Shown here in pieces: positions 1 through 8,968 of a DNA stretch of 64,000 nucleotides (its first letter is position 1; every line of letters starts with the position of its first letter). The DNA is from an uncultured Myxococcales bacterium (lineage in GTDB: Bacteria; Myxococcota_A; UBA9042; CAIXZC01). The notes under the pieces are model-generated. The model saw only the letters and a program-made list of their open reading frames with translations. It ran no database searches and had not been told where the DNA came from. The stretch lies in NCBI GenBank assembly GCA_903895725.1, contig CAITUV010000086.1, forward strand, positions 31,161-95,160. Direction: 5' to 3'. The translations under genes and the position numbers were made by a program.

Positions 1-2419
1 CTGCCACCCCCTGGCACCTGTTCCCGCAGCAACCGCAGTTGCCGTTGTGGGTATCCAGATCCACGCACTCACCGGGGCAGCTTTCGAGGTGTGCACAATC
101 CCATCTGCGGCAGCACGTAGTTCCCTCGGGGCAGCCTGCAGGGCAGACAGCCACGGGGCCGCACGCGTCGCCGGCGGTGACCAGGAAGGTCTGCTCCGAG
201 CCGACCGGCCGACCCAGGAAGTCGAATGCGGCGGCCTTCACCGCGACAGAGCCCGGTATCGAACCGAGCTTCACATAGGCCGAAGCCGTGCCGACGGTTC
301 CTGCCGTGTGAACGGTGCTGGTCTTCTCTGGAGCCACGCTTGCCCCCGATTCTTCGGAGACCGAGAAGCGGACCTCGATGCCCCCCATCGGCCTTCCCGA
401 GGCGCTCTTGACCTGCACTACCAGGGGCTGTTCCAGTTGTCGTCCGGCCGCGGCGGCTTGCCCGTCCCCTGACACCTTGACCAGCACTGCGGGCATCAGG
501 CGCCACTCGGCAACCACGGAGGCGCTTGCGTCCGCGACCGGATTGGCATTGGCGATGATCACGACCTTGGACTTCGCCCCGGTGTCTCCGGACTCGGACC
601 ACGCCGTGAAGTCCATCTCGGCCGGCTCGCCGAGCCAGTCGGCCTGCACGAGAGGCTCAACGGCGCCGGAATCGAAGACGCGGACCGAGGGCGTCGGAAC
701 CCCGCTCTCCACCCGAACCGTGAGGTGCGTCGCCTCGTCCGCTGCGGTGTCATTGACCAGGTCGAGCCGCACAGCGGTCAGTCCCCCAAGGACCCCCTTG
801 GGCTTCCACACGAGAGGCTCCGACGAGTCGGGCCCGTCCCCGAGCTCGACCCGATAGAAAGCGTTTCCGGCCTGCTTGTGCTTCGGATGCCCGTCGTCAG
901 GGGACACGACGAACTCAAACGGGCTCCCGAGTCGGGACTCGTGCCAGAGGTCCGCAGACAGCGGGTCGCCGTCAAGTGACCGGTCCTCGGACGTCGTCGC
1001 ACCGAGCACGTCCGCAGTCGAATCCTGGCGCGCAAACCCCTTGGCGTACAGGTACTGCATGGAAAAATCGGCCCAGTGCAGCCCGTCCGCAGCGAGGGAA
1101 TCGAAGACGTTCTCGGCCAGGTCTTCGTTCTTCCAGCCGGCCGCATCCAGGAGGATCTCCCGTACGCCCTCCCGGCCGACCTTGTCCTCCACCCAGAGCC
1201 AGAGGGGGAAGCCCGCATACTCGTCCCATGGCTCGCTCTGTACCGTCAGCGGCCGGAACGTCCGGTCCGAGAACACGAACTTCGGGTACCAGCCGTCATA
1301 CACCTGGTCCTGGGCCCAGTAGGCCGTGCTCTCGATCCACCAGCGGTGCATCGCCATCTTCTGAAATACGGGGGAGGCCGTGCCCGCTTCCATGGTCTGG
1401 CTGAGGTAGATGTACTGAATCTGGTGGTAGAGCTCGTGGGCAACCGCCACTTCCAGGTCTGCCGGGACCGGGGCCGAGGCATCGAAGGCCTCCAGGTCGA
1501 ACTGGAGGCCTATCCACGGATCGCCGTGCTCATCCTGGCCCGCGGGCGTGAATCCCCCGAGGTTCTTGGCCCCGGACTCGGGATCGACGGCCATGGGGCG
1601 CACTGCCACATGGATCGGCAACCACATGGCGGCCTGTTTGTCGGTCAGGGCGTAGCCCATCCCCTCGGCAGACGTCAGGTAGTCATAGGAATCCTTTAGC
1701 GCGCTCTGGAAGCGGGGCATCAGCGTCTCGTACCCCGGCAGGGCTTTCTGGTCCGCTGTGATGAACCCATCGAACGGACCCTCGATCGTCAGGTCGTCGG
1801 CCGGTCGCTCGCGGGACGGCACGGCGAACCGTTCCAGCGGTGCGGAGGCCAGAACCGCCGTGAACCTGGCGTGCTCGTCCCCTCGCAGCGCGACAGTCCC
1901 CGAAATCCGTACCTGGGATCCGTCCCGTTCCGCCCTGGACGGAAAGGCCTCGTAACGCGGGGCTCCACCCGGGCCTCGGTCGTCTTCATCGCCGTTGCAG
2001 CCGGCGAGCACGAGACGGTCGATCTCGTCGTCGGTCAACGAAGCACCGGCAACGAGCACCTCCAGGGTGACGCGTTTCTCGAGGATGGCGGGGACTGCGG
2101 CGAACACGTAGTCCGAGTCCAGCACACGCACGAAGGCCGGGGGTTTGCTGTCGTCCCCCGGTACCCCGTCGACCTTCGCCAGGGAAGCTGCCACGTCCTG
2201 GGTGGCCGCCCCTTCGGGCAGGCGGACCGTCGCCACACCGTCGTCGGAGGTGACGGTTCCGCCCCCCGGCCCCACGGGGAATCCCGGAACGTCCTGCGAG
2301 GCCACGTCACCGGCTTCGGAATCGCCGCGAGGTTCCGCAGGGGCGTTCGTGGAGCCGCCACCGGTAGAACAGGCCAGGCCCAGTGACAGGACTGCTGCCA
2401 GCGGAAACGACCATCGCAT
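1..2419 (-). CDS. Lipoprotein with HEXXH metallopeptidase motif (3' end outside window)
   Basis: The frame starts at an ATG giving a short signal sequence with lipobox LGLAC (lipidated Cys17) and stays open for 806 codons to the window edge, so the C-terminus is missing. Residues 328-332 read HELYH, a zinc HEXXH motif, and a conserved-looking WIEST Glu lies about 30 residues later, as in gluzincin-type metallopeptidases. After it come beta-rich segments, one resembling an Ig-like (Big_1) domain. The last visible part is Cys-rich, ending near NGNCGCCGNRC, a module often seen on surface proteins of this kind of bacterium. The Asp/Glu-rich stretch after the lipid anchor is a likely linker. I infer an outer-surface or periplasmic protease; the substrate is unknown. 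It could be a catalytically dead relative, but the HEXXH and the downstream Glu are both present. Confidence 0.8.
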   Translation of the reverse strand, partial: MRWSFPLAAVLSLGLACSTGGGSTNAPAEPRGDSEAGDVASQDVPGFPVGPGGGTVTSDDGVATVRLPEGAATQDVAASLAKVDGVPGDDSKPPAFVRVLDSDYVFAAVPAILEKRVTLEVLVAGASLTDDEIDRLVLAGCNGDEDDRGPGGAPRYEAFPSRAERDGSQVRISGTVALRGDEHARFTAVLASAPLERFAVPSRERPADDLTIEGPFDGFITADQKALPGYETLMPRFQSALKDSYDYLTSAEGMGYALTDKQAAMWLPIHVAVRPMAVDPESGAKNLGGFTPAGQDEHGDPWIGLQFDLEAFDASAPVPADLEVAVAHELYHQIQYIYLSQTMEAGTASPVFQKMAMHRWWIESTAYWAQDQVYDGWYPKFVFSDRTFRPLTVQSEPWDEYAGFPLWLWVEDKVGREGVREILLDAAGWKNEDLAENVFDSLAADGLHWADFSMQYLYAKGFARQDSTADVLGATTSEDRSLDGDPLSADLWHESRLGSPFEFVVSPDDGHPKHKQAGNAFYRVELGDGPDSSEPLVWKPKGVLGGLTAVRLDLVNDTAADEATHLTVRVESGVPTPSVRVFDSGAVEPLVQADWLGEPAEMDFTAWSESGDTGAKSKVVIIANANPVADASASVVAEWRLMPAVLVKVSGDGQAAAAGRQLEQPLVVQVKSASGRPMGGIEVRFSVSEESGASVAPEKTSTVHTAGTVGTASAYVKLGSIPGSVAVKAAAFDFLGRPVGSEQTFLVTAGDACGPVAVCPAGCPEGTTCCRRWDCAHLESCPGECVDLDTHNGNCGCCGNRCQGVA

Positions 2420-2686
2420 CGTACACCTCGACCTTCATTTCGGAACACGGGCCATGGTCAAGCTACCGGCCCAGACGCACGACAGGCAAGGGTTTATGCA
2501 CGCGGTCGGCCTGCCCGTAGGTTGCGTCGCACGAAGGGGCGCAATGCCGCGCACCTTCCTCGGCTTGCGTCCCCCCGCACGACATGACGCCGCCGTCATC
2601 GGTTCCGAGCTCCGCGACGATCGGGTCGAACGGCGCCAGGGCCCACACATGAGCCGGTGCTCCACCGGCAGGAGCCAATCCCTCGG

Positions 2687-4183
2687 TCACTGCTCGATCA
2701 GGTAGCCAACCTCGCAGTCCAGAGTGGTCAGGGTGTGGACTCCTGTTGTCGTGTCGGCCACGTCCGAGCAGATAAGGTCATCGGCATCGAGATCTTCGTC
2801 CCACACATTCACCGTGGGCGCCGGGTCGCCAGGGTCGAATGTCGCGAGAGCGAGGTCCCCCGCAAACGAGATGATGCCGCAGGTGTCGTAGACCGTGTTC
2901 GTCTTCTTCCCCGACACTTCCACGTAGACGTCGGGCAGCTTGTAGGGGAAGGGATCCCAGTCCCCGCACTGCACCTTGACGGGGTTCTTCAGAGTCAGTC
3001 GGCGCAGACACCGCAGCTTGCCACACCCGAAGCTGCACGCACCGGCCGACGTCCACTGGAGGCACTCCCCGACCTGAGCACAGGTGTACTCGATGCCAGC
3101 GCTGCACTGTGTTCCCCCCGGTTGCGGGCATGCCGGTCCCTGCGGGCACGAGCACGCGGCCCCTGGCGACGCACAGAGCTTCGGGGCAGCGCAATCCTCG
3201 TCCGCACAGCAGGTGCCTGTCGGGAGGCAGAGATTCTCCGTCGCACACCACCAGGTGTTCTCGGGGCACGCACATTTCCCCCCGACACACTGGCTCTGTG
3301 GGGCCGGGCAAGTTCCACACGAGCCCCCGCATCCGTCGTCTCCGCACACTTTCCCGTCGCAACCGGCAAAGGTGCAGGTGCCCTCGCTGCAAGCCTCGCC
3401 GCATCCGCACGGGCAGTCGCCCGGACAGGTCGAACAGTCCTCGACCAGCTCCGTGTCGCACGTGCCGTCACCGCACCAGGGCTGGTAGATGCAGAGACCC
3501 TCCTCGCAGACGAAGTGCGCCTCGCAACTGCCGCACTTGCCCCCACAACCGTCCTCGCCACAGTCCATTCCCTCACACAGCGGCAGGCAGAGACACGTGC
3601 CGTCGATGCACAGCTCTTGCGCCCCCTGGCACGTCCCGCAGCTCCCCCCGCATCCGTCGTCTCCGCACTCCTTCCCGTCACAGGACGGAAGGCACGTTTC
3701 GTCCGGTGTGTCGGACGAGGCCTCCGAGACAGCGTCCGACAGCGCAGTGTCCGGGATTGCCGTATCCGAGACGCCATCCGGGGCAGCGGCATCCGAGACG
3801 CCATCCGGGGCAGCGGCATCCGAGACGCCATCCGGGGCAGCGGCATCCGAGACGTCATCCGGGGCGGCGGTATCCGAGACGTCAACCGGGGCGGCGGTAT
3901 CCGAGACGTCAACCGGGGCAGCGGCATCCGGGCCGTCAACCGGGGCGGCGGTATCCGAGACGTCAACCGGGGCCGCGTCCGTTGTCGACTCGGGTGACAC
4001 ATCTGCAAGCGGCCGGATCTGGTCCGCGTGCACATCCGCTGAACCGAGGTCGGCTGCGACCTCGGCGGGCACGTCTGCCGCAGAGTCACTTCCGGAGCTG
4101 GTGCCCTCGGAGGAAGGGCCGGAACACCCGGCAGCCGGGGCCTGCAACAACAGGAGAGCAACGACCGGGAACAGGATTCTCAT
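2687..4183 (-). CDS. Cys-rich surface lipoprotein with C2-like C-terminal domain
   Basis: The start at 4183 gives a signal peptide with lipobox APAAGC (Cys20); an upstream in-frame start would bury it. Residues about 25-165 are a low-complexity linker with nine-residue repeats of the VDVSDTAAP type. Then come repeated disulfide-rich modules with the pattern CGDDGCGGSCGTC (three copies, one reading CGEDGCGGKCGSC), plus further Cys clusters up to about residue 400. The last 100 residues contain YVEVSG and VNVWDEDLDADD segments that look like a calcium-binding C2-type beta-sandwich. These Cys modules are characteristic of myxobacterial-type surface proteins of unknown role. Next to two other minus-strand lipoproteins, it probably acts on the cell surface. 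No catalytic motif is visible. Confidence 0.85.
   Translation of the reverse strand: MRILFPVVALLLLQAPAAGCSGPSSEGTSSGSDSAADVPAEVAADLGSADVHADQIRPLADVSPESTTDAAPVDVSDTAAPVDGPDAAAPVDVSDTAAPVDVSDTAAPDDVSDAAAPDGVSDAAAPDGVSDAAAPDGVSDTAIPDTALSDAVSEASSDTPDETCLPSCDGKECGDDGCGGSCGTCQGAQELCIDGTCLCLPLCEGMDCGEDGCGGKCGSCEAHFVCEEGLCIYQPWCGDGTCDTELVEDCSTCPGDCPCGCGEACSEGTCTFAGCDGKVCGDDGCGGSCGTCPAPQSQCVGGKCACPENTWWCATENLCLPTGTCCADEDCAAPKLCASPGAACSCPQGPACPQPGGTQCSAGIEYTCAQVGECLQWTSAGACSFGCGKLRCLRRLTLKNPVKVQCGDWDPFPYKLPDVYVEVSGKKTNTVYDTCGIISFAGDLALATFDPGDPAPTVNVWDEDLDADDLICSDVADTTTGVHTLTTLDCEVGYLIEQ
3762..3977. repeat. 27-bp tandem repeat, eight units, inside lipoprotein linker
   Basis: Eight consecutive 27-bp units (core GTATCCGAGACGTCAACC on the plus strand) encode nine-residue repeats on the minus strand. 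The first three units are nearly identical and carry CCATCC where later units carry TCAACC, so the array has homogenised in blocks. Copy number changes would alter linker length without changing the frame. Confidence 0.9.
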
Positions 4184-4305
4184 CGCACCACCCTCACCCG
4201 GCGCCGCTCGCGTACCCATCATCAGGCGCAGATACGTCGGCGCCACTGCACCTTCACGGCACGAAGAACATTACACGAGCGGGGGCGGGCGAGCAACCGC
4301 CGCTC

Positions 4306-6183
4306 CTACAGCCCGCAGTCCAGGTCGATGTCCGTGTGCAGATAGGGATCCCCGTCGGTACCTTTGCCCCCCCACTTCGACCCGTCGGTCCACGTCTCGC
4401 CGACGCCGCTCAGGGTCCAGCCGAAGAAGGGGGACTTCACTGCATCAGCACCGTCGAAAGACCAGTGCAGCACGCAGCTTCCGGGGCCTGTTCCCAGGCA
4501 CACGTCATCGATGCCGAACGCCTCGTTGGCATCGAACGGGTCGATCCGGATACCGGTGATGATGCCCCGGTACGCAGCGTTCTTTGCCAAGTCGACGACG
4601 ACGTCGATCCAGCCGCCGCCGCCCGAGAACGGGACCCACACGCTCTTGTCCTCGGAGTAGAAATCCGACTCGAGAGTCTTGAAGAAGACCTGCATGGAGG
4701 TCGAGGGACCGGCATTGGCCGCATGCACCGTCAGCTGGCTCACCACCGGTGCCTGGTAGCGGGCGATGTGCAGCCTGCGGACCGACAGCCCGAGTTGTCC
4801 CTGCCCCTGCCCTTGAGGCGCATAAACCTCGGGGTTGAAGTTGAAGTGGATGAGCTGATAGTCCCCCGGAGAGGTGGTGTAGCCCGCTGCAGGACCGGTC
4901 TTTGCCACCAGCGCATGGAGCGCCCGGGTGAACTTGCCCCTGCTGATGCGCAACCCGTACCACTGGTAGCCCGTCCAGGTGCCCTGCGTGAATCCGGTCG
5001 AGCCTTCCGCTCTTCGGAGGAACTTCATGCCGTCGGCAATCGTGGTCACGACGATGGGAAGCCCCGTGCACGTCGAGCAGGAATCGTAGATCACCCCCTC
5101 GGCGTTCGGCGGCCGCAGGTCAAACGCCTGGGATACCCACCAGAACGATTTGCCCGACAGGACGTTGCGGAAGGCAAATACCGGGGTGACGTAGACTGCC
5201 CCGGTTCCGGACACGCTTGCGGTCGGAACCTGCAGCTCAAAGGAGTAGCCCAGCTCGGAGCCCGGAATCTGCCAGGGACGGATGTCGTCCTGCACGGTCC
5301 AGTCGTAGTGAGCCACCGTGGGGATGATCTCGCCCTCGTGGGGCCACTTCTCCGACTGGAACCAGAAGCCGATCTCGTCGCCTCGTACCTGCACGGCCGG
5401 GACCTCGACGGCGTCCTGCGGTCCGCGCTGGTACGAGCCTACCTCGTTGCCGGGCGCCGGGATGAAGCCGGTCTTGGCACCGAGGTTCCAGGTCACTGCG
5501 GCATCGTCGGCTTCCTTGCCCAGGCGCCAGAGGACGATGCCGAGCGTGTGAGGCTGGGGGCCCTCGTCCCCGAGCACGACGTCGTCCACGCCGCACGCTC
5601 CGACGAGGGGATGGACGAAGTAGCTTTCGAGCGCTCCGCCCGGGTCCATGCCCGGCTCCATGCAGGGCTCAGGCTTCTGCTGACAGGTGCCCTCGGCAGA
5701 GCAGGTGAGGTCCGCCGGGCAGCTTCCGCAGTCGCCGCCGCAACCGTCAGGACCGCACGTCTTTCCCGCACATTGGGGGATGCAGAGGTCCACCGGTGGC
5801 ACATCCTGGATCTCGGGCCCGGTCGTGTCGGGCAGGTCGGGAAGGTCGTTGCCGATGACGTCAGCCAGGTCGGGCCCATTCAGGTCGGGCCCATTCAGGT
5901 CGGGCCCGTTCAGGTCGGGCTCATGAACGTCTTCGAGGTCGGTCTCTGGGGCATCGGGAAGGTCGGGCCCCTGGACGTCTTCGAGGTCGGTCGGTGGGGC
6001 ATCGGGCCAGTCGTCCGAGCCGTCCGGGATGAGCTCCGCGTGGGCCAGGTCCTGAACGCGGATCGTGTCGGGCCACACGAGCCGCACGTCCTGTTGGGTG
6101 TCCGAGTCCTTCGTGTCGAGCTTTCCCCCCGAACAGCCGGCCAGGACCAGGAAGAGCAGAATCGGTGTCGCTCTCGCCTTCAT
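4306..6183 (-). CDS. Surface lipoprotein with one Cys-rich module, unknown function
   Basis: The start at 6183 places the lipobox VLAGC at residue 17. A long Asp/Pro-rich linker follows, containing GPDLN pentapeptide repeats, then one CGPDGCGGDCGSC disulfide module near residue 150. The remaining 450 residues are beta-rich without recognised motifs and hold only a few Cys. The C-terminal part (VWVPFSGGGGWIDVVVDLA and neighbours) looks like a carbohydrate-binding-type or discoidin-like jelly roll, but this is only an impression. It is followed downstream by the C2-like Cys-rich lipoprotein on the same strand with a gap of about 120 bp. Likely a surface-exposed protein; no catalytic residues could be named. 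Confidence 0.8.
   Translation of the reverse strand: MKARATPILLFLVLAGCSGGKLDTKDSDTQQDVRLVWPDTIRVQDLAHAELIPDGSDDWPDAPPTDLEDVQGPDLPDAPETDLEDVHEPDLNGPDLNGPDLNGPDLADVIGNDLPDLPDTTGPEIQDVPPVDLCIPQCAGKTCGPDGCGGDCGSCPADLTCSAEGTCQQKPEPCMEPGMDPGGALESYFVHPLVGACGVDDVVLGDEGPQPHTLGIVLWRLGKEADDAAVTWNLGAKTGFIPAPGNEVGSYQRGPQDAVEVPAVQVRGDEIGFWFQSEKWPHEGEIIPTVAHYDWTVQDDIRPWQIPGSELGYSFELQVPTASVSGTGAVYVTPVFAFRNVLSGKSFWWVSQAFDLRPPNAEGVIYDSCSTCTGLPIVVTTIADGMKFLRRAEGSTGFTQGTWTGYQWYGLRISRGKFTRALHALVAKTGPAAGYTTSPGDYQLIHFNFNPEVYAPQGQGQGQLGLSVRRLHIARYQAPVVSQLTVHAANAGPSTSMQVFFKTLESDFYSEDKSVWVPFSGGGGWIDVVVDLAKNAAYRGIITGIRIDPFDANEAFGIDDVCLGTGPGSCVLHWSFDGADAVKSPFFGWTLSGVGETWTDGSKWGGKGTDGDPYLHTDIDLDCGL
5866..5922. repeat. 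15-bp tandem repeat inside lipoprotein linker
   Basis: Nearly four units of 15 bp (CAGGTCGGGCCCATT on the plus strand) encode the GPDLN repeats of the minus-strand lipoprotein linker. Units differ by one base or none, so they are recent duplications; unit changes keep the frame. Confidence 0.85.
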
Positions 6184-6273
6184 GACCGCGATACTAGACC
6201 GGATCTTGTGAAGCGGCAATCATCGCGGGCCTTCCTCGCAGGAAGGAAGGCCGCCCGTCCCCGGAGCGGGACG

Positions 6274-6912
6274 TCATTTCCACGGAGCGACGTCGAACGA
6301 GCCCTGGACCTCTCCATACTTGCCCGATCCGTCGTCGCTCCAGGAGGCGTTGAGCGTCCCGGCCAGGTGTTCGGACGCGCTGTCGAGCTCGGTGACGGTC
6401 GCCTTCATCTCCACCAGGTTCGTCGCATACTTGCCCGGGGGCTGGATGTCCATCGGCTCCCCGATGGAAATGCCGAACGCATCAAGGTCCGTCGGCTGGG
6501 CGTAAGCCTTTCCCTTCTCGGGGTTGACGACTTCGAACTTGAGCAGGATCGTGCCATCCGCCGTGGGACAGGTGAATGCCCACTTATCGATCCCCCCGGC
6601 CTCCACGTGAATGAACTGAAGAGAAATCGAGTAGTCGCTGGGCGGCTGGCAGTGGAATTCCACCGGCTTGCCCGCATAGGTCCCGGTAGCGTTCACGCCG
6701 GTCCCCGAGGGGGTGGGAGTGTCGACCGTCGTCTCCGGCCCGGCAGCGATGTCATCCCCACCTTGTGTTTCACTGCTTCCCGTGCCGTCTTCCAGAGCCG
6801 TGACGTCCCCGGCAGACGTGTCATCGCCCGAACCACCGCCGCCATCACATGCCACCATGGCGAGCGCAATCCCCGCAAGCATCGAAACGGCCAGCTGGAA
6901 CCCCTGCTTCAT
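6274..6912 (-). CDS. Small lipoprotein, unknown function
   Basis: The start at 6912 has a strong ribosome site (GGAGGTGAG six bases upstream) and gives a lipobox MVAC with Cys22. A Gly/Asp/Thr-rich linker runs to about residue 70. The rest is a 140-residue beta-rich domain with motifs such as GTYAGKPVEFHC and HLAGTLNASW. It has no relation to the Cys-module proteins beside it, and I do not recognise the family. The ending (GSFDVAPW) and strand pattern suggest a lipocalin-like or immunoglobulin-like fold, which is a guess. The gene is divergent from the Lys-rich secreted protein at 7214, sharing an intergenic region of 300 bp. Confidence 0.8.
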   Translation of the reverse strand: MKQGFQLAVSMLAGIALAMVACDGGGGSGDDTSAGDVTALEDGTGSSETQGGDDIAAGPETTVDTPTPSGTGVNATGTYAGKPVEFHCQPPSDYSISLQFIHVEAGGIDKWAFTCPTADGTILLKFEVVNPEKGKAYAQPTDLDAFGISIGEPMDIQPPGKYATNLVEMKATVTELDSASEHLAGTLNASWSDDGSGKYGEVQGSFDVAPWK

Positions 6913-6967
6913 GATCTCACCTCCTCCTGTGACCCGAGGGCGGGCCGAATTGCCCGCCGATAGCACA

Positions 6968-6997
6968 CGAATATTGTGGGAATACTGGAAAAGTCAA
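6968..6997 (-). promoter_or_regulatory. Candidate promoter for the 6912 lipoprotein
   Basis: On the minus strand TTGACT is followed after 18 bases by TATTCG, about 55 bases before the start codon. The surrounding 40 bases are clearly more AT-rich than neighbouring DNA. The -10 is only a partial match. Confidence 0.35.
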
Positions 6998-7213
6998 TCC
7001 AAAGACGTCGTTGCTCAGACCGCAGGCCGAAGAGACGCTCCAAGTCGCAGCGAAATCCTGCGTCCGAACAGCGCAGTTCCAGGCAGTGCCTTGCGCAAAG
7101 ACCGGGTGCCGGTCGGTCAGTCTCGGGGCCGGGCTCGGCGCCGAAACGCTTGCCCCTCCCGTGGCCCGGTGGCATGATCGCCTTGTCGGGAGCGCAACAC
7201 GGGAGGGAGTCCC

Positions 7214-7522
7214 ATGAAACGTTGGGTGTTGGGCATCTTCGTGGCGGGAGCGATCGCGTTGGGACCCATCGGCCCCACACTGGCGGACGATGAGCCCCCG
7301 GCTGCCTCAGAGGACCCGGGAGCGGGCGGAGACAACAAGGACAGCGGCAAGAACAAGGGCAAGGGAAAGGACAAGAGCAAGGACGGCAACAAGTCCGAAA
7401 GCTCGGCCAGCGCGGGTGTCGTCAGCTCGACGACCTCGGGTGGCGTGCAGCCGGTGAACACCTCGTTTGATGTGAAGGTCGAGGGCAAGGGGGTCACGGT
7501 CACTCCGAAAATCGGCAAGTAG
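7214..7522 (+). CDS. Small secreted Lys/Gly/Ser-rich protein
   Basis: A 102-residue protein with a typical Sec signal peptide (cleavage expected after LADD or TLA, around residue 25) and a GGGAGGG ribosome site. The mature part starts acidic, then has a Lys-rich stretch (KDSGKNKGKGKDKSKDGNK), a Ser-rich stretch, and ends in a short beta-like segment VKVEGKGVTVTPKIG. No Cys and no domain that I recognise. The charge and low complexity suggest an extended, possibly envelope- or polyanion-binding protein. It reads in the same direction as the HtrA-like gene but that gene has its own promoter. Confidence 0.7.
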   Translation: MKRWVLGIFVAGAIALGPIGPTLADDEPPAASEDPGAGGDNKDSGKNKGKGKDKSKDGNKSESSASAGVVSSTTSGGVQPVNTSFDVKVEGKGVTVTPKIGK

Positions 7523-7569
7523 CGTCTCACGCATCGTCTGCATCGGTCTTTCCAGCCACCACCGCCGCC

Positions 7570-7597
7570 TTGACACCCCCCCCTTTCCTCATATCTT
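7570..7597 (+). promoter_or_regulatory. Promoter for the htrA-like/clpB operon
   Basis: TTGACA, 16 bases, then TATCTT, with the start codon 28 bases after the -10. The -35 is perfect to the sigma70 consensus. The -10 TATCTT and 16-base spacing recur upstream of htpG. Confidence 0.6.
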
Positions 7598-7624
7598 AGC
7601 GTCAGGATTGCGGAGGGGGCGACC

Positions 7625-8941
7625 ATGCTCCGGGCGAGGGTGGACGACAATCGGATGGGGATGGCAAGAGGCCGTTGCCCTGTGCGCCGCTCACTGACGA
7701 CGGGCATTGGCCTGGTCCTGGTCACGCTCGCTCTACTCCTGGTCGCCTGCCGGAAAGAGGAGACGAAGAAGTCCGAGACTGCCCCCAAGTTCGTCGTCCA
7801 GGCAGAGCCGGTGGCGAAGACCGGCCCCCAGGACAAGCGGGCGGACCCCTCGGCGTCGCTCCCCCCGGAGGGGCCTGAGCAGCCCCCGTCCCCTCAATTC
7901 CGCTCGGGACAGGCGGGGCCTGTCGAAGGCGGGGCAGGCGGGGCGGACGAGTCGGTCCCCTCGACGTCGCTTGGGGCAGGCGGGTCGGACCGTCCCACGC
8001 CCCCCGAGCCCCGAGCCCCGAACCCCGAACCCCGAACCCCGAACCCCGCCTTCTTCCCCGACTTTGCCACGCTCTATGAGCGGGCTGCCCCGTCCGTCGT
8101 CAAGGTCGAAACTTTCGGCGGAGGGGAGGATGCCCCATTCGCCATGGGGACCGGCTTCTTCTTCGGCGCGCCGGGCGAGATCATCACCAACGCACACGTC
8201 GTGCGGAATGGACAGCGGTTCCAGATCACGACGGCCGACGGCAGGGAGCTGCCCGCCCGGCTGCAGGGGGCCGACGAGCACACCGACATCGCTCTTCTGC
8301 TCGTGAGCGGGGACTCGCTGCCGTCCCCCTTGCTGCCGGCAGCACCGGACGCGGTCAGGCCGGGAGACTGGGTGTTGGCCATCGGCAATCCGCTCGGGCT
8401 CGACTTTTCCGCCAGCCGGGGCATCGTGAGCGCTCTCAATCGGACGGACGTGCTGCCCGATTCGCTCGGTTACTGGGATTTCATCCAGACGGATGCCGCC
8501 ATCAACGTGGGCAACTCCGGGGGTCCGCTGCTGGACGTCAGCGGCTCGGTCGTCGGGATTGCAGCCGCCATCGAGAAGCAGGCCGACCGGATCGGATTCG
8601 CCATCCCGATCGCCACGGCGACCGTGGTGGCTGACCACCTGCGCAGATTCGGCATGCTCAAGCGGGCCTGGCTGGGTATCGAGATCGTCGAGGTCAAGGG
8701 ACAAGTCCAGGTGTACGGGGTCCATCCCGAGTCTCCTGCCGGCCGCGCCGGTCTTCAGCCCGGCGACGTCATCCTCGCCATCGACGGCACGCCGGTGTCC
8801 GACAGGGCCCGGTTTCGCTGGCAGGTCGCCACCCATCCTCTGGCGACGCCGGCCAGGTTCAAGGTGCTCCGAAACGGAGCGGAGCGAGAGGTATCCGTCC
8901 AGCTCGAGGCAGCTCCGGACCTTCAGCGGGTCGAGGGCTGA
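7625..8941 (+). CDS. HtrA/DegP-like serine protease lipoprotein with PDZ domain
   Basis: A 438-residue envelope protease. The first 42 residues hold a basic start and lipobox LLVAC (Cys42), so unlike soluble DegP it is membrane-anchored. Residues about 45-145 are a low-complexity linker containing a 7-bp DNA repeat. The trypsin-like domain has the triad His191 (TNAHVV), Asp221 (HTDIALL) and Ser298 (GNSGGPLL). One PDZ domain follows (SPAGRAGLQPGDVILAIDG). Family members degrade misfolded envelope proteins after stress. It lies 27 bp ahead of clpB, which suggests co-transcription of envelope and cytoplasmic quality control. An ATG at residue 11 or 13 could also start the protein. Confidence 0.93.
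   Translation: MLRARVDDNRMGMARGRCPVRRSLTTGIGLVLVTLALLLVACRKEETKKSETAPKFVVQAEPVAKTGPQDKRADPSASLPPEGPEQPPSPQFRSGQAGPVEGGAGGADESVPSTSLGAGGSDRPTPPEPRAPNPEPRTPNPAFFPDFATLYERAAPSVVKVETFGGGEDAPFAMGTGFFFGAPGEIITNAHVVRNGQRFQITTADGRELPARLQGADEHTDIALLLVSGDSLPSPLLPAAPDAVRPGDWVLAIGNPLGLDFSASRGIVSALNRTDVLPDSLGYWDFIQTDAAINVGNSGGPLLDVSGSVVGIAAAIEKQADRIGFAIPIATATVVADHLRRFGMLKRAWLGIEIVEVKGQVQVYGVHPESPAGRAGLQPGDVILAIDGTPVSDRARFRWQVATHPLATPARFKVLRNGAEREVSVQLEAAPDLQRVEG
8002..8048. repeat. Heptanucleotide repeat CCCCGAR x6 inside the HtrA-like gene
   Basis: Six 7-bp units (two CCCCGAG, four CCCCGAA) plus a partial unit lie between the lipid anchor and the protease domain, encoding PEPR/PNPEPRTPNP. Since 7 is not a multiple of 3, gain or loss of one unit would shift the frame before the catalytic domain. 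Confidence 0.9.
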
Positions 8942-8968
8942 CGGACCCTCGCAAGGAGGGATTCTGAC

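Noticed and set aside
3109..6963. A 1284-codon open frame on the plus strand opposite the lipoproteins
   Set aside because: High GC makes long antisense frames common. The product is Arg/Pro/His-rich, lacks ribosome site and domains, and the minus strand shows lipoboxes and Cys modules.
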